Assembly (NCBI GenBank): GCA_002496565.1
Contig: DAKJ01000012.1
Location: 11,928 to 26,302 of the forward strand
Direction of reading: 5' to 3'
Length of the DNA stretch: 14,375 nucleotides
Source of the DNA: Methanosarcina sp. UBA289
GTDB lineage: Archaea; Halobacteriota; Methanosarcinia; Methanosarcinales; Methanosarcinaceae
This document shows positions 13,150 through 14,375 of the stretch, piece after piece. The position numbers were made by a program, and so were the translations under genes. Every line of letters begins with the position of its first letter. Positions within the stretch are counted from its first letter, which is position 1. The notes beneath the pieces are model-generated. The model saw only the letters and a program-made list of their open reading frames with translations. It had not been told where the DNA came from and made no database searches.

Positions 13150-14127
13150 ATGAAGATAGTAGTAGCAGATCCAATATTCCTGACTGAGGAGTATATAAAA
13201 CGGCTCGAAAAATTGGGTGAACTCAAAATATACGACAATGTACCCGCTTCTCATGAGGAGTTTATTGAGAGAATAAAGGATGCTGAAGTCGTAATAGTAG
13301 GAAGATACGGCGTTAATGCTGAAGCTTTGCATTTTGCATCTAGGTTAAAGATGATTTCCTTATGGCAGACCGGCTTTGACAATGTGGACCTGGAGGCAGC
13401 CACCGAGCACGGAGTAATCGTATCAAATGTTCCCAGTTATGCCTTTGACTCGGTATCGGAGTTTGTTTTTGCCTTATCCCTGAACCTTCTAAGAAAAATT
13501 CATCTCGCAGACATGAATCTGCGAAAGGGACTATTCGACTGGAAGTACTATGTAGGCAGCCAGCTCATGAGCAAGACCTTAGGCGTGCTTGGAACGGGCG
13601 AGATAGGTAAGCGAGTGATACAGATCGCGCATGGCTTCAACATGAATGTGCTCTCTGTTACGGCTCACCCAAGCCCCGAGAGAGCAAAATCTCTGGGGAT
13701 AAAGTTCGTGGATCTGGACACTCTGCTCTCAGAGAGTGATATAGTTACACTACATGTGCCACTGACGCCAGCAACCGAGCATATGATAGGTAGGCGAGAA
13801 CTGGCAAAGATGAAGCCTACTGCCATACTGATCAATACTGCCAGGGGAAAAGTTGTCGATGAATCTGCTCTCATAGAAGCTCTAAAGGAGGGAAAAATCG
13901 CCGGAGCAGGGCTGGATGTCTTTGAAAAAGAACCACTACCTATGGATAGTCCTCTGTTAGAGATGAGTAATGTGGTGCTGACGCCGCATATTGCTTTCCT
14001 ATCTGAAGAATCTTTAGATGAGTGTACTTACATGACTGTTGAGAACATAGAGATGTTTACTGAGGGTAAGCCCCAGAATGTGGTGAACCGCAACCTTTCC
14101 GGTGGAAAGCTTGACCAAAGATCCTAA
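13150..14127 (+). CDS. D-2-hydroxyacid dehydrogenase, NAD(P)-binding
   Basis: A 325-residue cytoplasmic enzyme of the D-isomer-specific 2-hydroxyacid dehydrogenase family (glyoxylate/hydroxypyruvate reductase, D-lactate and phosphoglycerate dehydrogenase relatives), which interconverts 2-oxoacids and D-2-hydroxyacids. The substrate domain is split (1-about 100 and 285-325) around a Rossmann domain with LGVLGTGEIGKRV (144-156). The catalytic triad is Arg232 (TARGKVVD), Glu261 (FEKEP) and His280 (LTPHIAF). The acidic residue normally ending the second Rossmann strand is absent (LSVTAHPSPERA, 168-179), so NADP(H) use is possible. There is no C-terminal ACT domain, so it is not a full SerA. The substrate is unresolved. 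A strong SD precedes ATG 13150. The codon choice is slightly more GC-rich than upstream genes, and a repeat array follows immediately. Confidence 0.92.
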   Translation: MKIVVADPIFLTEEYIKRLEKLGELKIYDNVPASHEEFIERIKDAEVVIVGRYGVNAEALHFASRLKMISLWQTGFDNVDLEAATEHGVIVSNVPSYAFDSVSEFVFALSLNLLRKIHLADMNLRKGLFDWKYYVGSQLMSKTLGVLGTGEIGKRVIQIAHGFNMNVLSVTAHPSPERAKSLGIKFVDLDTLLSESDIVTLHVPLTPATEHMIGRRELAKMKPTAILINTARGKVVDESALIEALKEGKIAGAGLDVFEKEPLPMDSPLLEMSNVVLTPHIAFLSEESLDECTYMTVENIEMFTEGKPQNVVNRNLSGGKLDQRS

Positions 14128-14142
14128 GTAGCGCAACGTGCG

Positions 14143-14238
14143 CTTTTCAAAAAAGGCTTGCCCGCAAACCTTTTGAGAAAAGGTTTGATCGAAAACCAAC
14201 TTGACGGCGTGATCACAAGCCTTTTCAAAAAAGGCTTG
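14143..14238. repeat. Array of related hairpins downstream of the dehydrogenase
   Basis: Two perfect 10-bp stems with 3-base loops are present: 14165-14174/14178-14187 (CAAACCTTTT, loop GAG) and 14216-14225/14229-14238 (CAAGCCTTTT, loop CAA). A third, partial unit at 14143-14160 repeats CTTTTCAAAAAAGGCTTG, which recurs at 14221-14238. The units are separated by GATCGAAAACC-like spacers. Such AAGGCTTG hairpins are, to my knowledge, common intergenic repeats in Methanosarcina; here they could also terminate transcription of the dehydrogenase. Confidence 0.8.
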
Positions 14239-14282
14239 AGCGAAAAATCTTGCTAAATTGAAAGTCCCGAAAAAGGCGTGAT

Positions 14283-14300
14283 CAACCGGCGCAACGGTTG
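14283..14300. repeat. Short hairpin CAACCG/CGGTTG
   Basis: CAACCG (14283-14288) pairs with CGGTTG (14295-14300) around GCGCAA. Its right arm overlaps the first copy of the 14-base repeat. Confidence 0.5.
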
Positions 14301-14333
14301 CGGGGCAACGGATGCGGGTCAATGGTTGTAAAG
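14292..14333. repeat. Three-copy 14-bp tandem repeat
   Basis: Copies CAACGGTTGCGGGG (14292-14305), CAACGGATGCGGGT (14306-14319) and a decayed CAATGGTTGTAAAG (14320-14333). GC-rich against the surrounding sequence. Confidence 0.7.
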
Positions 14334-14347
14334 AAGGCTGAATTATA

Positions 14348-14375
14348 ATGAAGATAGTTAGCACATGGGAGAAAT
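14348..14375 (+). CDS. Possible start of a gene cut by the right window edge
   Basis: ATG 14348-14350 begins MKIVSTWEK and runs off the end. AAGAAGG (14331-14337) about ten bases upstream is a fair SD. Nine residues are too few to identify a family. Confidence 0.35.

Noticed and set aside
14143..14333. Right-edge repeat array as a CRISPR
   Set aside because: Repeat units are unequal in length and spacing, with no constant repeat plus unique spacer pattern.
14014..14364. 116-codon minus-strand frame across the repeat array
   Set aside because: It overlaps the dehydrogenase end and the palindromes; its repetitive residues come from the hairpins.

Overview
The window looks like chromosomal DNA of a methanogenic archaeon of the Methanosarcinales, most likely a Methanosarcina. 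The grounds are an archaeal-type GatD, a remnant of a CooS-type carbon monoxide dehydrogenase, archaeal TATA-like boxes combined with Shine-Dalgarno (SD) sequences, long AT-rich intergenic stretches, and Methanosarcina-style hairpin repeats. The genus is inferred from general knowledge; no database search was possible.

Layout. 1-3375 holds two conserved housekeeping genes on the minus strand: gatD (archaeal Glu-tRNA(Gln) amidotransferase subunit) and argH (argininosuccinate lyase). Short tandem duplications lie upstream of both. 3746-4345 (plus) is a small SAM methyltransferase resembling the METTL7/UbiE group. 4346-5223 was apparently empty but contains a clear 58-residue zinc-ribbon gene on the minus strand and a possible 31-codon remnant. 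5224-6879 (plus) is an ABC1/UbiB atypical kinase with C-terminal membrane helices.

7089-9964 (plus) is the accessory region of most interest. It has a small SHOCT membrane protein whose N-terminus lies in another frame (one G short in a G run), a membrane-anchored PepSY-like protein with a Met/Gly/Tyr-rich linker, and a secreted protein of 497 residues that is about 14% methionine and carries four copies of an approximately 47-residue helical repeat that I do not recognise. The shared Met-rich, extracytoplasmic character suggests metal (for example Cu(I)) handling or another cell-envelope function; this is a hypothesis. An intrinsic-type terminator follows the last gene.

10084-10680 is a gene graveyard: a frameshifted internal fragment of cooS followed in frame by what looks like the H-loop region of an ABC ATPase. 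10727-11458 (minus) is a TSUP/TauE-SafE permease, and 11828-12478 (minus) a second UbiE-like methyltransferase. 12842-12988 (plus) encodes a complete YHS domain with no normal start codon: an ATA sits where the start should be. 13150-14127 (plus) is a D-2-hydroxyacid dehydrogenase, followed by an array of hairpins and a three-copy 14-base repeat. The start of another gene may lie at the right edge.

Functional links are modest: gatD and argH serve translation and arginine synthesis. The UbiB homologue and the two UbiE-like methyltransferases could relate to membrane electron carrier chemistry (methanophenazine replaces quinones in these organisms), but they are not an operon.
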